Source: Bifidobacterium pseudocatenulatum DSM 20438 = JCM 1200 = LMG 10505 (lineage in GTDB: Bacteria > Actinomycetota > Actinomycetes > Actinomycetales > Bifidobacteriaceae). From it: 64,000 nucleotides of DNA. The DNA lies in assembly GCF_001025215.1 (NCBI RefSeq), contig NZ_AP012330.1:1-64000 (forward strand), read 5' to 3'. Shown piece by piece: positions 37,590-47,404 of this stretch (positions are counted from its first letter, which is position 1; each line of letters begins with the position of its first letter). The translations under genes were made by a program, and so were the position numbers. The notes beneath the pieces were generated by a model. It was given only the letters and a program-made list of their open reading frames with translations. It searched no databases and was not told the DNA's origin.

Positions 37590-38681
37590 ATGAAGCACGT
37601 GGCACCAAAGCAGCGTCGCAAAAGCGTGGTCTGGACGATACTTGGCATCCTCGCCGAACTCATGCTGACCGCGGCGGCCGTCTGCGCGCTCTACATCGCA
37701 TGGCAAATGTGGTGGACGGGCGTGCAGGCCGAACACAACCAAATCGAAACACGCCAATCCGTATCATGGTCCGACCCCGGCCAATCCGACAGCGTCACCA
37801 TTGCGCAAGCGCAGGAAGGCGACCCGCCAACGCAACCGCAAAGCGCACAGGAAGGCGAGCTCATCGCCCAGGTCTACATTCCGCGATTCGGCAGCCAATG
37901 GCAGCGCAACCTCGTTGAAGGCACCTCTCTCACCGAACTCAACAAGCACGGACTCGGCCACTACAAGGATTCGCAAATGCCTGGCCAAGTCGGCAATTTC
38001 GCCTTCGCAGGGCACCGCAACGGCTACGGACAGCCACTCGGCGACGTCGACAAACTGCAGGAAGGCGACCCGATCATCGTGCGCACGCAGGATTACTGGT
38101 ACGTCTACCACTACGCCAGCTACAAAATCGTGCTGCCGACCGACATCGAAGTGGTCGCCGCCAACCCCGAAAACCCCGGCGCGACGCCAACCAAACGCAT
38201 GCTGACCATGACCACATGCGAACCGAAATACTCCACGCCGACACACCGCTGGATCAGCTACGCGGAATTCTCATACTGGGCGAAGGTGTCCGACGGCATC
38301 CCCCAGGAGCTCGCCTCCACCGACTCCAACGGCAAAGTCAAATTCGTCAACAACGAAAAATCGTCGATCGTCGCATCCGTCAGCTCACTCAAACCGTGGA
38401 TTCTCGGCGCGCTCGCCGCATATGCGATCATCTTCCTTTCCGCGCTGGTGGCATGGCGTTGGCCGTATCTCGCCGACGTGCGCGCAGGACGCCGCGAAAA
38501 GCCGGAATTCAGCTTGTACGGCGGATTGATGCGATTGCAGCCGGGTGTGCTTCCGATTCGACTTGTGCTCATGGCGTTGCTGATTTTCGCGGCGGCCGCA
38601 TCGTGCTTTGAATGGCTGTTCCCGTGGGCTGCGACGAATATTCCGGCATTGCAGGAAATGTCGAATTACACGGCCATATAA
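37590..38681 (+). CDS. Class E sortase
   Basis: Sortase E joins or processes sorting-signal proteins at the cell surface. The 363-residue protein has an N-terminal membrane helix (about 16-38), a Ser/Gln-rich linker and the catalytic domain (about 85-240). His lies in FAFAGHRNGYG near 138, Cys in LTMTTCEPKYS near 210 and Arg in THRWISY near 219. Three C-terminal hydrophobic segments (about 270-290, 305-330 and 340-357) are an extension unlike minimal sortases. It overlaps functionally with its neighbour DUF881, three bases upstream. No LPXTG or LAXTG substrate gene is nearby. Confidence 0.9.
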   Translation: MKHVAPKQRRKSVVWTILGILAELMLTAAAVCALYIAWQMWWTGVQAEHNQIETRQSVSWSDPGQSDSVTIAQAQEGDPPTQPQSAQEGELIAQVYIPRFGSQWQRNLVEGTSLTELNKHGLGHYKDSQMPGQVGNFAFAGHRNGYGQPLGDVDKLQEGDPIIVRTQDYWYVYHYASYKIVLPTDIEVVAANPENPGATPTKRMLTMTTCEPKYSTPTHRWISYAEFSYWAKVSDGIPQELASTDSNGKVKFVNNEKSSIVASVSSLKPWILGALAAYAIIFLSALVAWRWPYLADVRAGRREKPEFSLYGGLMRLQPGVLPIRLVLMALLIFAAAASCFEWLFPWAATNIPALQEMSNYTAI

Positions 38682-38695
38682 AGCTGTATTCAGGT

Positions 38696-38720
38696 GCCTT
38701 CCGGCGGTCTGCCGGAAGGC
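38696..38720 (+). terminator. Terminator after the sortase gene
   Basis: GCCTTCCGGC (38696-38705) pairs perfectly with 38711-38720 around GGTCT; a TTTTGC run follows 12 bases later. Confidence 0.7.
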
Positions 38721-38751
38721 TTGCTGGCAGTTTTGCTGGCAGACGTGAAAG

Positions 38752-38806
38752 CGATTGCTGCGATTGCTGCGATCTGCGATTATCACGATTGCTGCGATTG
38801 CTGCGT
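38752..38806. repeat. Short tandem GATTGCTGC repeats
   Basis: GCGATTGCTGC-type units follow each other, then recur after a GATTATCAC interruption, in the gap before the amidotransferase gene. Slippage-prone; no gene is seen in 38682-38926. Confidence 0.5.
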
Positions 38807-38926
38807 GAGACGCGCGCCGCGTCACGACATGTTGCGCACGTACACTGCTATGCAAACGCAAATATTCGCGCAACGTAAGTATTCGAAGCATTCGAACGCC
38901 GACATTCCGACGTTGATAGGAGCATG

Positions 38927-39571
38927 ATGACCGATTCCGCACGCATTTTGGTCGTGGACAACTACGATTCGTTCGTTTACACGATTGTCGGCTATTTGAA
39001 GACGTTGGGTGCCGCGGTGACGGTGGTGCGCAACGATGCGATCGATCCGGGCGAAGCCGATGTGATCGACGAATACGACGGCGTGCTTATTTCTCCCGGC
39101 CCGGGCGCTCCGGCCGATTCCGGTGCCAGCGAAGGCATGATTCGCCTGTGCGCGGAGCAGTCCAAGCCCATGTTCGGCGTGTGCCTCGGCATGCAGGCGC
39201 TGGCCGAAGTGTTCGGCGCGACCGTAAGCCACGCGCCGACCATCATGCACGGCAAAACCAGCTTGGTGGAGCATATCGACGATGAGATCTTCGAAGGCGT
39301 CGCCAATCCGATGACCGCCACCCGCTACCATTCGCTGGCCGTGGAGCCCGATTCCGTGCCGGAAGAGCTGGTGGTGACCGCGTGGACGCAGGTCGACCAC
39401 ATCGTGCAGGGCATCAAGCATTGCAGCAAGCCGATGTATGCGGTGCAGTTCCACCCCGAATCCGTGATGACGCAGGACGGCTACCGTCTGCTTGCGAACT
39501 GGCTGAAGGTGTGCGGCCAGGAGAACGCCGTGGAACGTTCCAAGGGATTGCAGCCCAAGGTCGCGGCCTAA
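38927..39571 (+). CDS. Glutamine amidotransferase of anthranilate/aminodeoxychorismate synthase type
   Basis: A class I amidotransferase that supplies ammonia from glutamine to a chorismate-using partner (TrpG/PabA type). The 214-residue product has the oxyanion motif LISPGPGAPADSG, the nucleophile in FGVCLGMQALAEVFG (Cys near 80) and the His/Glu pair in QFHPES near 174. No trpE or pabB lies nearby. The gene at this place, next to pknB, is a known actinobacterial arrangement that is usually annotated pabA; the partner cannot be told from sequence. GGAG lies four bases before ATG 38927; an ATG three bases earlier is possible. Confidence 0.9.
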   Translation: MTDSARILVVDNYDSFVYTIVGYLKTLGAAVTVVRNDAIDPGEADVIDEYDGVLISPGPGAPADSGASEGMIRLCAEQSKPMFGVCLGMQALAEVFGATVSHAPTIMHGKTSLVEHIDDEIFEGVANPMTATRYHSLAVEPDSVPEELVVTAWTQVDHIVQGIKHCSKPMYAVQFHPESVMTQDGYRLLANWLKVCGQENAVERSKGLQPKVAA

Positions 39572-39718
39572 GGTCGCAGCAAGAAGACGTGGGAAGTGCG
39601 AAAACGCATGGTACAAGCGATGGTACAAGCGTGGAAACGTAAGTCGCGCAATCTCAATCGCAAGAAAATACAAAATCGTAAGAAAACACGAATCGCAAAA
39701 GAACATAAGACCGTAATG

Positions 39719-39754
39719 AGGAAGGCCCAGCTGGCATTTCAGCTGGGCCTTCCT
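39719..39754. terminator. Bidirectional terminator before pknB
   Basis: A perfect 15-bp stem (39719-39733 with 39740-39754, AGGAAGGCCCAGCTG arm) around GCATTT. T-rich text follows on the plus strand. It separates the amidotransferase gene from the converging kinase operon, 29 bases after the pknB stop. Confidence 0.8.
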
Positions 39755-39782
39755 TGTGAATGATGGCGGTTATCTCGACCGA

Positions 39783-41870
39783 TCAGTTGCCTTCGGGAGT
39801 GTTGTTGCCTCCGTCGGTGTTGCCGCCATTGCCGCCGTTGCCGCCGTTGTTGCCGTTGTTGCCGCCATTATTGGTGCTGGACGACTTCGTGGTCAACGTG
39901 ATCGTGGCTCCGCTGTCGGACTGGGTGCCGGCGGTCGGTGACATGCCTGTGACCGTGCCATCCTCCGGGCCGGAAACCGTGACCTGGAAACCGTAGCTTT
40001 CCAACAGGCTCTTGGCGCCCGCATAGCCCATGCCGACCACGCTGGGCACGCTGATCTGCTGCTTGCCGGTAGACACCCAAATCGTGACCGCGGTACCGGC
40101 CTCGACCGTGCTTCCAACACCCGGCTCGACGCGGGTGACGGCGCCGGAAGCGATAGAATCGGAATATTCGCTTTCGATGGTGATCTGCGTCAGACCGGCC
40201 TGCTTCAGCTGCTCGATAACCGTGTCTTTCGGCTGTCCGATCAGATTGTCGGGAATCTTGGTCATGCCGGACGAAATGTACAGCGTGATGATCGTGCCCT
40301 TGGTCTGCTTTGAATGGGCGGCAGGATCCGTGCTTACCACCTTGTCTTTTTCGATGGAGGCATTGTCGACCGTGCGCACGTTACCCACCTTGAAGCCGGC
40401 GGCCTCAAGAATGGATTTCGCGTCATCCTGGCTCTTGTTCGACACATCCGGAACGGCGACCGACTGAGGGCCGGTGGAGAACCACACGGAAACCGTGGAG
40501 CCCTTGGCGACCTTCTTGCCGCCCGCCGGATTCTGCTTGGTGATGGTGCCCTTCGGCTCGCTTGAATCGGAATCCTCTCGGGCATCGAGCTTCAGACCCT
40601 TGGCCGCGAGCTGCTCTTCGACGCGCGCCTCGGAAATATTCGCCGTGGCGGTGAAATCAGGAACTTCCACCATGTCGGCGGTGGAGTCGCTCTTGTTCAG
40701 CATGAAGAACACACCCAGAATGACCAGCAGCGCCACCAGACCGCCCACCACGGAGCCGATGATGATCTGCTTCTTCTTACGCGCCTTAGCGGCCTCGGCA
40801 CGCTGTTCCGCGCGGGTTTTTGTGGATACGCCGTTCTGTGGGTTCGGCACGGCCTCGAACTGGCCCGTAACGGGATTGAACGCCTGCGTCGCGGCGGTTT
40901 CACCGGCAGGAGTCATGGCCACGGTGTTCGCGTCCATTTCGGCCTGTTTGCGTGCCTTCATATTGGTCAGATCGGTCAACGGATTGAACGCGGCCGCCAT
41001 CGGCACGCCGCCGTTCATGAACGTCAGCAAATCGTTCTTGAATTCGGAAGCCGTGGCGTAACGGTTCTGACGATCCTTCGCCATCGCCTTCGCGCAAATC
41101 GAATCCCACATCTTCGGCAAGCCGGGAACGACCGAACTTGGGGGAGTGGCGACCTCCGAAACATGCTGGTAGGCGATCGCAACCGCGGAATCGCCGGTAA
41201 ACGGCGGCCTTCCGGTAAGCATTTCATACAGCACGCAACCTGCGGAATACAGGTCGGAACGCATGTCGACGCTTTCGCCGCGTGCCTGCTCGGGAGACAG
41301 GTATTGCGCGGTTCCGACCACACCCTGCGACTGCGTCATCGTGGCGGCGGAATCGTCGAGCGCGCGGGCGATGCCGAAGTCCATGACCTTGACCACGCCC
41401 TGCTCGGAAATCATGATGTTGCCGGGCTTGATGTCGCGGTGGATGATGCCCATGCGATGCGAATACTCAAGCGCGTTGAGCACGCCCATCATCACCTGTT
41501 CGGCGTCGCGCTGGCTCAGAGCGCCATTCACTTTGAGAATGTCGCGCAAGGTCTGGCCCTTGACATATTCCATCACCAGATACGGCAGATGTTCGGTCTG
41601 GCCGGTTTCCGTGGCGACGACCTCTTCGCCCGAATCGTAGATGTTCACGATATTCGGATTGTTCATCTGCGCCACGGAATGGGCTTCGCGACGGAAACGC
41701 TCAAGGAAGATCTTGTCGTTGGCGAAGTCGGCGCGCATGATCTTGACCGCGACGGTACGCCCAAGGCGCGTATCGAGCGCCACGTGCACTTCGGCCATGC
41801 CGCCACGGCCGACCAGTTGGCCGAGCTGGTAACGTCCACCAGCCAAAGAGGTAGGCATGTTGATGTTCAT
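39783..41870 (-). CDS. pknB: PASTA-domain Ser/Thr protein kinase PknB
   Basis: Transmembrane kinase that senses muropeptide or lipid II and controls wall growth. The 695-residue product has a kinase domain (about 14-285: P-loop GRGGMAEV, VAVKIM, catalytic HRDIKPGN near 140, DFG near 160), a juxtamembrane region with Thr-rich phospho-acceptor sites, one membrane helix (about 370-393) and four extracellular PASTA repeats (starting near 400, 470, 540 and 605). A Gly/Asn-rich tail (GNNGNNGGNGGNGG) ends the protein. AAGGA lies before ATG 41870. The first four bases overlap the pknA stop, typical of the whole operon fhaA to pknB. Confidence 0.96.
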   Translation of the reverse strand: MNINMPTSLAGGRYQLGQLVGRGGMAEVHVALDTRLGRTVAVKIMRADFANDKIFLERFRREAHSVAQMNNPNIVNIYDSGEEVVATETGQTEHLPYLVMEYVKGQTLRDILKVNGALSQRDAEQVMMGVLNALEYSHRMGIIHRDIKPGNIMISEQGVVKVMDFGIARALDDSAATMTQSQGVVGTAQYLSPEQARGESVDMRSDLYSAGCVLYEMLTGRPPFTGDSAVAIAYQHVSEVATPPSSVVPGLPKMWDSICAKAMAKDRQNRYATASEFKNDLLTFMNGGVPMAAAFNPLTDLTNMKARKQAEMDANTVAMTPAGETAATQAFNPVTGQFEAVPNPQNGVSTKTRAEQRAEAAKARKKKQIIIGSVVGGLVALLVILGVFFMLNKSDSTADMVEVPDFTATANISEARVEEQLAAKGLKLDAREDSDSSEPKGTITKQNPAGGKKVAKGSTVSVWFSTGPQSVAVPDVSNKSQDDAKSILEAAGFKVGNVRTVDNASIEKDKVVSTDPAAHSKQTKGTIITLYISSGMTKIPDNLIGQPKDTVIEQLKQAGLTQITIESEYSDSIASGAVTRVEPGVGSTVEAGTAVTIWVSTGKQQISVPSVVGMGYAGAKSLLESYGFQVTVSGPEDGTVTGMSPTAGTQSDSGATITLTTKSSSTNNGGNNGNNGGNGGNGGNTDGGNNTPEGN

Positions 41871-42811
41871 CCCTGTTCCTTCCCATCAGTGCTCAAGGAG
41901 ATATGAGGTCTGCTGACCACGCGTCGCGGAAGTCTTCCGCCTGTAGGCACCACCATCGTGTCAGCCAATTGTGTCTGCTGGTCGAGCAGACGGCGTTCGA
42001 TGCGGGACAACGTGCGCGACACCGTCAACGCGTCCTTCGGACGGTCAAGCGGGTCTTTGGACAGCATCGACATGACGAATTCACGCAGCTGCACGTCGAC
42101 GGAGTCTGGCAGCGGCGGAACCGGATTGTTGACATGTGCTGCGGCGATGTCGACTGGCGTGGCACCCGTGAACGGACGATGCCCGCACAGGCCCTCGTAG
42201 GCGACGATGCCAAGCGAATAGATATCGGATTGAGGCGTGGCATGCTGGCCCTGCGCCTGCTCCGGGGAAATGTACTGTGCGGTGCCCACCACCATGCCGT
42301 CCTGCGTGATCTGCTCCTGATTGGTGGAGTAGGAGACGCCGAAATCGGTGATTTTCACCTCGCCGGAATCGGACACCATGATGTTCGCAGGCTTCACGTC
42401 GCGGTGGATCACGCCATGCGAATGCGCGACGAACAGGCCACGCGCGGTCTGGATGAGAATCGGCAGCAGACGGGTCGGCTCCATCGGGCCGTTCTGCTCG
42501 TGGAACAGGTCGGCCAGCGACTTGCTGGGCACGTACTCCATAACGAGGAAGCCGATGCCGTCATGTTCGTAATATTCGAACAACGCAGCGATATTCGGGT
42601 GTGCAAGATTGGCGGAATTATGCGCTTCCGCACGCAGGCGAAGCAGCTTGGCCTCCTGCGTGACGCCCAAGTCGCCGCGCAACGCCTTAATGGCCACGGG
42701 ACGACCCAACTGGATATCATAGCCTTTCCATACTTCGCCCATGCCACCCTGGGCCAGACGGGCATCCAACCTGTAGCGTCGGTGGATGAGCTGTCCTTCA
42801 ATCAGTTTCAC
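41867..42811 (-). CDS. pknA: Soluble Ser/Thr protein kinase PknA-like
   Basis: A 314-residue kinase without membrane helix or PASTA repeats. Motifs: LAQGGMGEVW P-loop, VAIKAL lysine, catalytic HRDVKPAN near 135, DFG near 155, GTAQYISPEQAQGQ activation loop. The C-terminal 50 residues after the kinase domain are Thr/Arg-rich and likely phosphorylated. PknA phosphorylates division and wall proteins in related species. It overlaps pbpA upstream and pknB downstream by four bases each. M. tuberculosis PknA has a membrane anchor; here it is absent, so the protein is cytosolic unless anchored by partners. Confidence 0.93.
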   Translation of the reverse strand: MKLIEGQLIHRRYRLDARLAQGGMGEVWKGYDIQLGRPVAIKALRGDLGVTQEAKLLRLRAEAHNSANLAHPNIAALFEYYEHDGIGFLVMEYVPSKSLADLFHEQNGPMEPTRLLPILIQTARGLFVAHSHGVIHRDVKPANIMVSDSGEVKITDFGVSYSTNQEQITQDGMVVGTAQYISPEQAQGQHATPQSDIYSLGIVAYEGLCGHRPFTGATPVDIAAAHVNNPVPPLPDSVDVQLREFVMSMLSKDPLDRPKDALTVSRTLSRIERRLLDQQTQLADTMVVPTGGRLPRRVVSRPHISLSTDGKEQG

Positions 42812-44274
42812 TCTGCCAGCGCCTCCTGCATCATCGCCTTCATAATCGGACCCGCCGCGAACGAGCCATACAAATCCACATTGTGCACCACCACGGCAAC
42901 AGCGATCTTCGGATCGTCCGCCGGGGCGAAGCCGACCACCCAGCCGTCGATGGACGTATTGCCGTCACCGATCTGCGCGGTGCCGGTTTTCGCAGCCACC
43001 TGCACGCCGTCGATGGCCAGATTCGGGTTCTCCTTGGTGACCACCGCCTCCATCATCTGCGTGAGCTTGTTGGCGGTGCCCGAACTGAACGCGCGGCTCA
43101 TCACCTGCGGCTTGGTCTGCGAAATAACAGACAGGTCGGAGGAACGCACGCGATCCACCAGCGTCGGCTGCATGACCTTGCCCCCGTTCGCCACGGTGGC
43201 CGCCACCAGCGCGTTCTGCAGCGGAGTCACCACGGTGTCTCCTTGGCCGATGGACGCCAAAGCGAGCTTGTCGTCGGTCGTGTCGGTCGGGAACTTCGAC
43301 GCCACGCTCATCCACGGCGTGCCCGTGGAATCGGATCCGTCAACCGTGATCGGACTGTCGAAACCAAGCTTCTTGGCCATGGACGACACCTTGTCATCGC
43401 CTAAAGCCACGCCCAGCTGGGCGAACGCGGTGTTCGACGAATACGCCATCGCGTCTTCCAACGTGATCTTGCCGTCCGAACCGTCGGCCTGCGACACCGC
43501 GTTCGTCAACTGTGTGACCGTGCCCGGAAGCGTGTAGCTCGATCCGGCCGGAATCTCGGTGTCGGTCTGGTATTCGCCAGTTTCCAGCGCGGCCGCCGCC
43601 ACCACCGTTTTGAACGTGGATCCCGGAGGATACAGCTGCGAGGTGGCACGGTTGAGCATCGGATTCGACTCGTCTTGCGAAAGCGTGGAATAATTGCCGT
43701 TCGCTTCGGACGTGTCGTGGCTCGCCAGCTGGTTCGGGTCGTAGCTTGGCGTGCTTGCCATGGCGAGAATACGACCGGTTTTCACTTCGATGGCCACGGC
43801 CGCGCCGTCATTGTTGGCAAGACCGTTGTAGGCGGCCTGCTGGATTTTCGGATCAATGGACGTTTCGATGGTCGCGCCCTTGTTTTCCTGGCCGGTGAAC
43901 AGCGATTTGAACCGCTGCCATACCAGCTGGTCGGATTGGCCCGACAGCAGCGAGCTACGCGACGCTTCGATACCGTTCCAGCCGCGTTGGCTGATCGAGA
44001 AGAAGCCGGTGACCGGCGCGTACAGTTCGCCGGCGGTATAGGAACGCTGGTAGGAGAACGCGTCGTTCGAAGGGTCGGATTTGGCGATGACGGAGCCGTC
44101 CGAAGCGAGGATCGCACCGCGCGGAGCGCCATACTCGTGGTAGAGGGCGCGGGTGTTGCGCGGGTCGTTGTTGAGCTGGTTCGCGCGAATCGCCGTGATG
44201 ATGGTGGTGGACATGCCCAGGATGACGAACAGCGCCACCACGATGGTGAAGAGTTGGCGGAGTGACTTATTCAT
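42808..44274 (-). CDS. pbpA: Penicillin-binding protein (PbpA class B transpeptidase)
   Basis: The 488-residue protein has one N-terminal membrane helix (about 9-28), a dimerisation region and a transpeptidase domain with the three active-site motifs: STFK (near 220), SSN (near 277) and KTGT (near 430). It crosslinks peptidoglycan stems. In this operon the RodA/FtsW-like glycosyltransferase gene lies upstream, giving a SEDS-class-B-PBP pair. Four-base overlaps join it to the rodA stop and the pknA start. The start MNKSLRQLF fits PbpA of Actinobacteria. Confidence 0.95.
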   Translation of the reverse strand: MNKSLRQLFTIVVALFVILGMSTTIITAIRANQLNNDPRNTRALYHEYGAPRGAILASDGSVIAKSDPSNDAFSYQRSYTAGELYAPVTGFFSISQRGWNGIEASRSSLLSGQSDQLVWQRFKSLFTGQENKGATIETSIDPKIQQAAYNGLANNDGAAVAIEVKTGRILAMASTPSYDPNQLASHDTSEANGNYSTLSQDESNPMLNRATSQLYPPGSTFKTVVAAAALETGEYQTDTEIPAGSSYTLPGTVTQLTNAVSQADGSDGKITLEDAMAYSSNTAFAQLGVALGDDKVSSMAKKLGFDSPITVDGSDSTGTPWMSVASKFPTDTTDDKLALASIGQGDTVVTPLQNALVAATVANGGKVMQPTLVDRVRSSDLSVISQTKPQVMSRAFSSGTANKLTQMMEAVVTKENPNLAIDGVQVAAKTGTAQIGDGNTSIDGWVVGFAPADDPKIAVAVVVHNVDLYGSFAAGPIMKAMMQEALAE

Positions 44275-45794
44275 GCTTGGCTCCCCTCTGACATGCTGTC
44301 CGATACGTTCGGAGTGCCCGATGGGGGAGCGGGTGGTACGACTGGCGTGCCTGAAACCGGCGTCTCCGTGGAGATGATTTCAGTGGCCTGCGCGGAGGCC
44401 TGCGCGGAGGCCACGCTTCTGCGGGCGCGGCTCTGCTTGCGGGCGCGCAGCGCCTGCATCGCCTCATATTGGAACGTGTCGCTATCGATATCGGATTCGG
44501 GTTTGTTCGCCGAGTTGGAAATCACCACTAGGAGTGCTGCCAACATGTAATTCGCTATGAGTGAGGATCCGCCGGCGGCCATGTACGGAAGAGTCAAACC
44601 CGTAAGTGGGATGACTAACGTGATGCCTCCCACCACGGTGAACACCTGGAAGGCCATGGTGAACACGAGGCCCGATGCGAGAAGCTTGCCGAACCCATCC
44701 TTGATTTTCATCGCAGTGATCATCCCGGCGGCGATGATGAGCAGATAGAGCATCAGAATGGCCATCAGACCGGTGAGGCCCAGCTCTTCGCCAAGTGCCG
44801 CGTAGATGTAGTCGGAGTTGGCGATCGGAGTGAGCGACGGGTGACCTTGCCCAAGGCCGGTGCCCATCAAGCCGCCTGATGCCAGGCCGAAAATACCCGT
44901 GACGAGCTGGTAGGATCCGCCGTACTCCTTGTTGTACTGCGCCGAGTCGAACGGGTGCAGCCAGGCGTCGACGCGCGCGCCGACATGGCTGAAAATATTG
45001 GCCGCGGCGAACGCGCCCACGGCGAACGCGATGAAACCAATCACAATCCAACTGGTGCGCCCCGTGGCCACGTACAACATGGACACGAACATGGCGAAGA
45101 ACATCAACGACGTGCCCAAATCATGCTGCACGACCAGCACGCCCATCGACACGATCCACACCACGATGATAGGCCCAAGATCCTTGATGCGCGGCAGCTG
45201 CAGGCCCAGCACCTTCTTGCCACCGACCGCCAGCTGATCGCGGTGGTCATACAGGTAGGAGGCGAAGAAAAACGCGAGGAACAGCTTCGCGAACTCGCTT
45301 GGCTGGAACGATCCCAAACCGGGAATCTTCACCCAAATGCGCGCGCCATACTGTTCGGAACCGATCACCGGAAGCATCGGTGACAGCAGCAACACCAAAC
45401 CGATCACCATGCTGACGTACGAGAACCGCCTCAGCACACGGTAATCCTTCATGAAGATCACCAGCAGATTCGCCAAAACCAGCGCTATCGACAGCCAAAG
45501 CAACTGTTTGAACGCGACGGACGTGTTCGAATCCTGGTCGATGCGGGCGATCATCATGATGCCGGTGCCAGTCAGCACCATCACACAACACATGATCGCC
45601 TGGTTGGCATACGGCTGGAAACGCAGCGGCAATCCCCAGGAAGTCAGGAACAATGCGCCGACAAAAGCGAGCATCCACAAATAATTCTGCGGAAAACCGC
45701 CGGTGGTGCGTTCGAACATCTGGAAGAACGCGACGCCGCAAATCAGCATGCTGAACAGCAGCAGGCCGAATTGCTTCAGACGGGTTGCCATCAT
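44271..45794 (-). CDS. rodA: SEDS-family peptidoglycan glycosyltransferase RodA/FtsW
   Basis: The 507-residue protein has about ten membrane helices from residue 8 to 420. SEDS features include the long extracellular loop with ARIWVKIPGLGSFQPSEFAKL (near 150-170) and DLGTSLMFFAMFVSML (near 230). The C-terminal tail is cytoplasmic, Ser/Ala/Thr-rich with basic motifs. It polymerises glycan strands with PbpA. The first ATG pair is at 45794; four bases overlap the pstP stop. Whether it is RodA (elongation) or FtsW (division) is settled by position next to pbpA: RodA. Confidence 0.94.
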   Translation of the reverse strand: MMATRLKQFGLLLFSMLICGVAFFQMFERTTGGFPQNYLWMLAFVGALFLTSWGLPLRFQPYANQAIMCCVMVLTGTGIMMIARIDQDSNTSVAFKQLLWLSIALVLANLLVIFMKDYRVLRRFSYVSMVIGLVLLLSPMLPVIGSEQYGARIWVKIPGLGSFQPSEFAKLFLAFFFASYLYDHRDQLAVGGKKVLGLQLPRIKDLGPIIVVWIVSMGVLVVQHDLGTSLMFFAMFVSMLYVATGRTSWIVIGFIAFAVGAFAAANIFSHVGARVDAWLHPFDSAQYNKEYGGSYQLVTGIFGLASGGLMGTGLGQGHPSLTPIANSDYIYAALGEELGLTGLMAILMLYLLIIAAGMITAMKIKDGFGKLLASGLVFTMAFQVFTVVGGITLVIPLTGLTLPYMAAGGSSLIANYMLAALLVVISNSANKPESDIDSDTFQYEAMQALRARKQSRARRSVASAQASAQATEIISTETPVSGTPVVPPAPPSGTPNVSDSMSEGSQA

Positions 45795-47404
45795 GACTGG
45801 TCACCGCCTGACTTGTTTGCCGAAGCGTCGTCCGATTTGTCTGATTTGCCCGACGACTTGTCGGAAGTCGTACCAGAGGATTTGTTGTCGGATTCGCCGT
45901 TTGCCTTGTCTTGTTCCTTCTGCGCGGCTTCGTCCTGCTGTTGCTTCAGCTGCTTTTTGATCAGTCGCGTATGCGTTTTCGCCTCGCCGTACGTGTCGAA
46001 GGAAATGCCCTGCGCAAGCTGTTCCTGCCAGCTTGGCGGCAGTTCGCTCGTCTTCATATGGGTGTCGGTGACGGCGTGCGACAGCTGGAAGCCGAACAGG
46101 CTTGTCGGCACGCCTTGGAAAATCGCCACTTCGCCGTTGTCGTCGCCGATGTAGTACTTGGTTTGGCTCCAACGGTAGGTTGCGAACGCGCCGCCCGCCA
46201 GTCCCAGCAGTACCACGATGGTGACGATGATGGCGATCACACGGTTGCGTCGGGTGCGCGTGCGCTTCGTTTTGCGCTGCTCGATATGCTCGTTGCGGAT
46301 GGCTTTGGCGACTTCCGGATCGTTCGGATCGGCGGAAATGCGGCCGTCGTCCTTCTGTACGACGGGGATTTCACCGGTGTCGGGATTGGTGCGGTCGCCG
46401 TTCTCCTCGCGTACCGTGGACGGTTGCGCCACGCGCTGTTCCGGAGGATTGTCGTCCTCGTTGGGATTCTTGCCGTTGCGCAGTGCGGCGGCACGGGCGG
46501 CCGGCGACTTCTTGCCCTCGCGCAGTGCGGGAGCGGATGCGACCGGCTCGTTGATGATGTCGGCGATCGGCTCAAGGCTTGCGCTGGCCGCGCCGCCAAC
46601 CAATGGCGTCTGATGCGGCAGATCGAACGCGTCCGCGTCAAGGGCGAGCGTCGCGTCGGCGATGACCGCGGTGACGTTGTCGGTGCTGCCGGCACGAAGC
46701 GCCATCGAAACCAGCTGTTGCGCGCACTCCTCCTGATCGGAGCAGGCGGACAGCACCTCCTGCAATGTGGAATCCTCAAGCACGCCGCACAAACCGTCGG
46801 AGCAGAGCAGCCAGCGGTCGGCCGGATGTGCCTTGCGTATGGCGATGTCCGGACTCGAATCGATATCGAAATCACCCAGAACGCGCATCACGACGTTGCG
46901 CTGCGGATGGTTGCGCGCCTCGGCCTCGCTGATGCGGCCGGTGTCGATCAGATGCTGCACGTAGCTGTGGTCGGACGTCATGCGGATCAGACGGCCGTCA
47001 TGCAGCAGATATGCGCGGGAATCGCCGATATGCGCCAAAACCCAATATCCGGCCACCAATGCGACCGACGTGACGGTGGTGCCCATGCCCGCGAGACGAC
47101 GTTCGCGCTTCGCTTTGCCAACGATCGCGTCATGCGCGGCCATAACCGAGGTTTCCATCATGTGGGCGATAATCTGGACATCGCCCTGCACGTTGTCTTG
47201 CTCGATATGCGCCAATGAACGGATGGCGATGGTGGAGGCGGTGTCGCCTCCCGCATGGCCTCCCATGCCATCGCAGATGGCGATCAGATGCTCGCCGGCG
47301 AACGCGGAATCCTGGTTGTTGGAACGTACGGTACCCACATCGGAAACGACGGTGGAATACATGAACAGCGGTTGTGAAGCGGGAGAAGTCGGCAAACGGG
47401 TCAC
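45791..47404 (-). CDS. pstP: PP2C-type Ser/Thr phosphatase PstP
   Basis: Removes phosphates placed by PknA/PknB. The 537-residue protein has a PPM/PP2C domain (about 15-260: VRSNNQDSAFAG, CDGMGGHAGGD, LTSDHSYVQHLIDTG, DRWLLCSDGLCGVL), a linker, a membrane helix (about 390-412), and an extracytoplasmic part ending in an Asp/Ser/Lys-rich tail. The start is GTG 47404, overlapping the fhaB stop by four bases; ATG at residue 15 could be an alternative. The extracellular tail is longer than in M. tuberculosis PstP and low in complexity. Confidence 0.93.
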   Translation of the reverse strand: MTRLPTSPASQPLFMYSTVVSDVGTVRSNNQDSAFAGEHLIAICDGMGGHAGGDTASTIAIRSLAHIEQDNVQGDVQIIAHMMETSVMAAHDAIVGKAKRERRLAGMGTTVTSVALVAGYWVLAHIGDSRAYLLHDGRLIRMTSDHSYVQHLIDTGRISEAEARNHPQRNVVMRVLGDFDIDSSPDIAIRKAHPADRWLLCSDGLCGVLEDSTLQEVLSACSDQEECAQQLVSMALRAGSTDNVTAVIADATLALDADAFDLPHQTPLVGGAASASLEPIADIINEPVASAPALREGKKSPAARAAALRNGKNPNEDDNPPEQRVAQPSTVREENGDRTNPDTGEIPVVQKDDGRISADPNDPEVAKAIRNEHIEQRKTKRTRTRRNRVIAIIVTIVVLLGLAGGAFATYRWSQTKYYIGDDNGEVAIFQGVPTSLFGFQLSHAVTDTHMKTSELPPSWQEQLAQGISFDTYGEAKTHTRLIKKQLKQQQDEAAQKEQDKANGESDNKSSGTTSDKSSGKSDKSDDASANKSGGDQS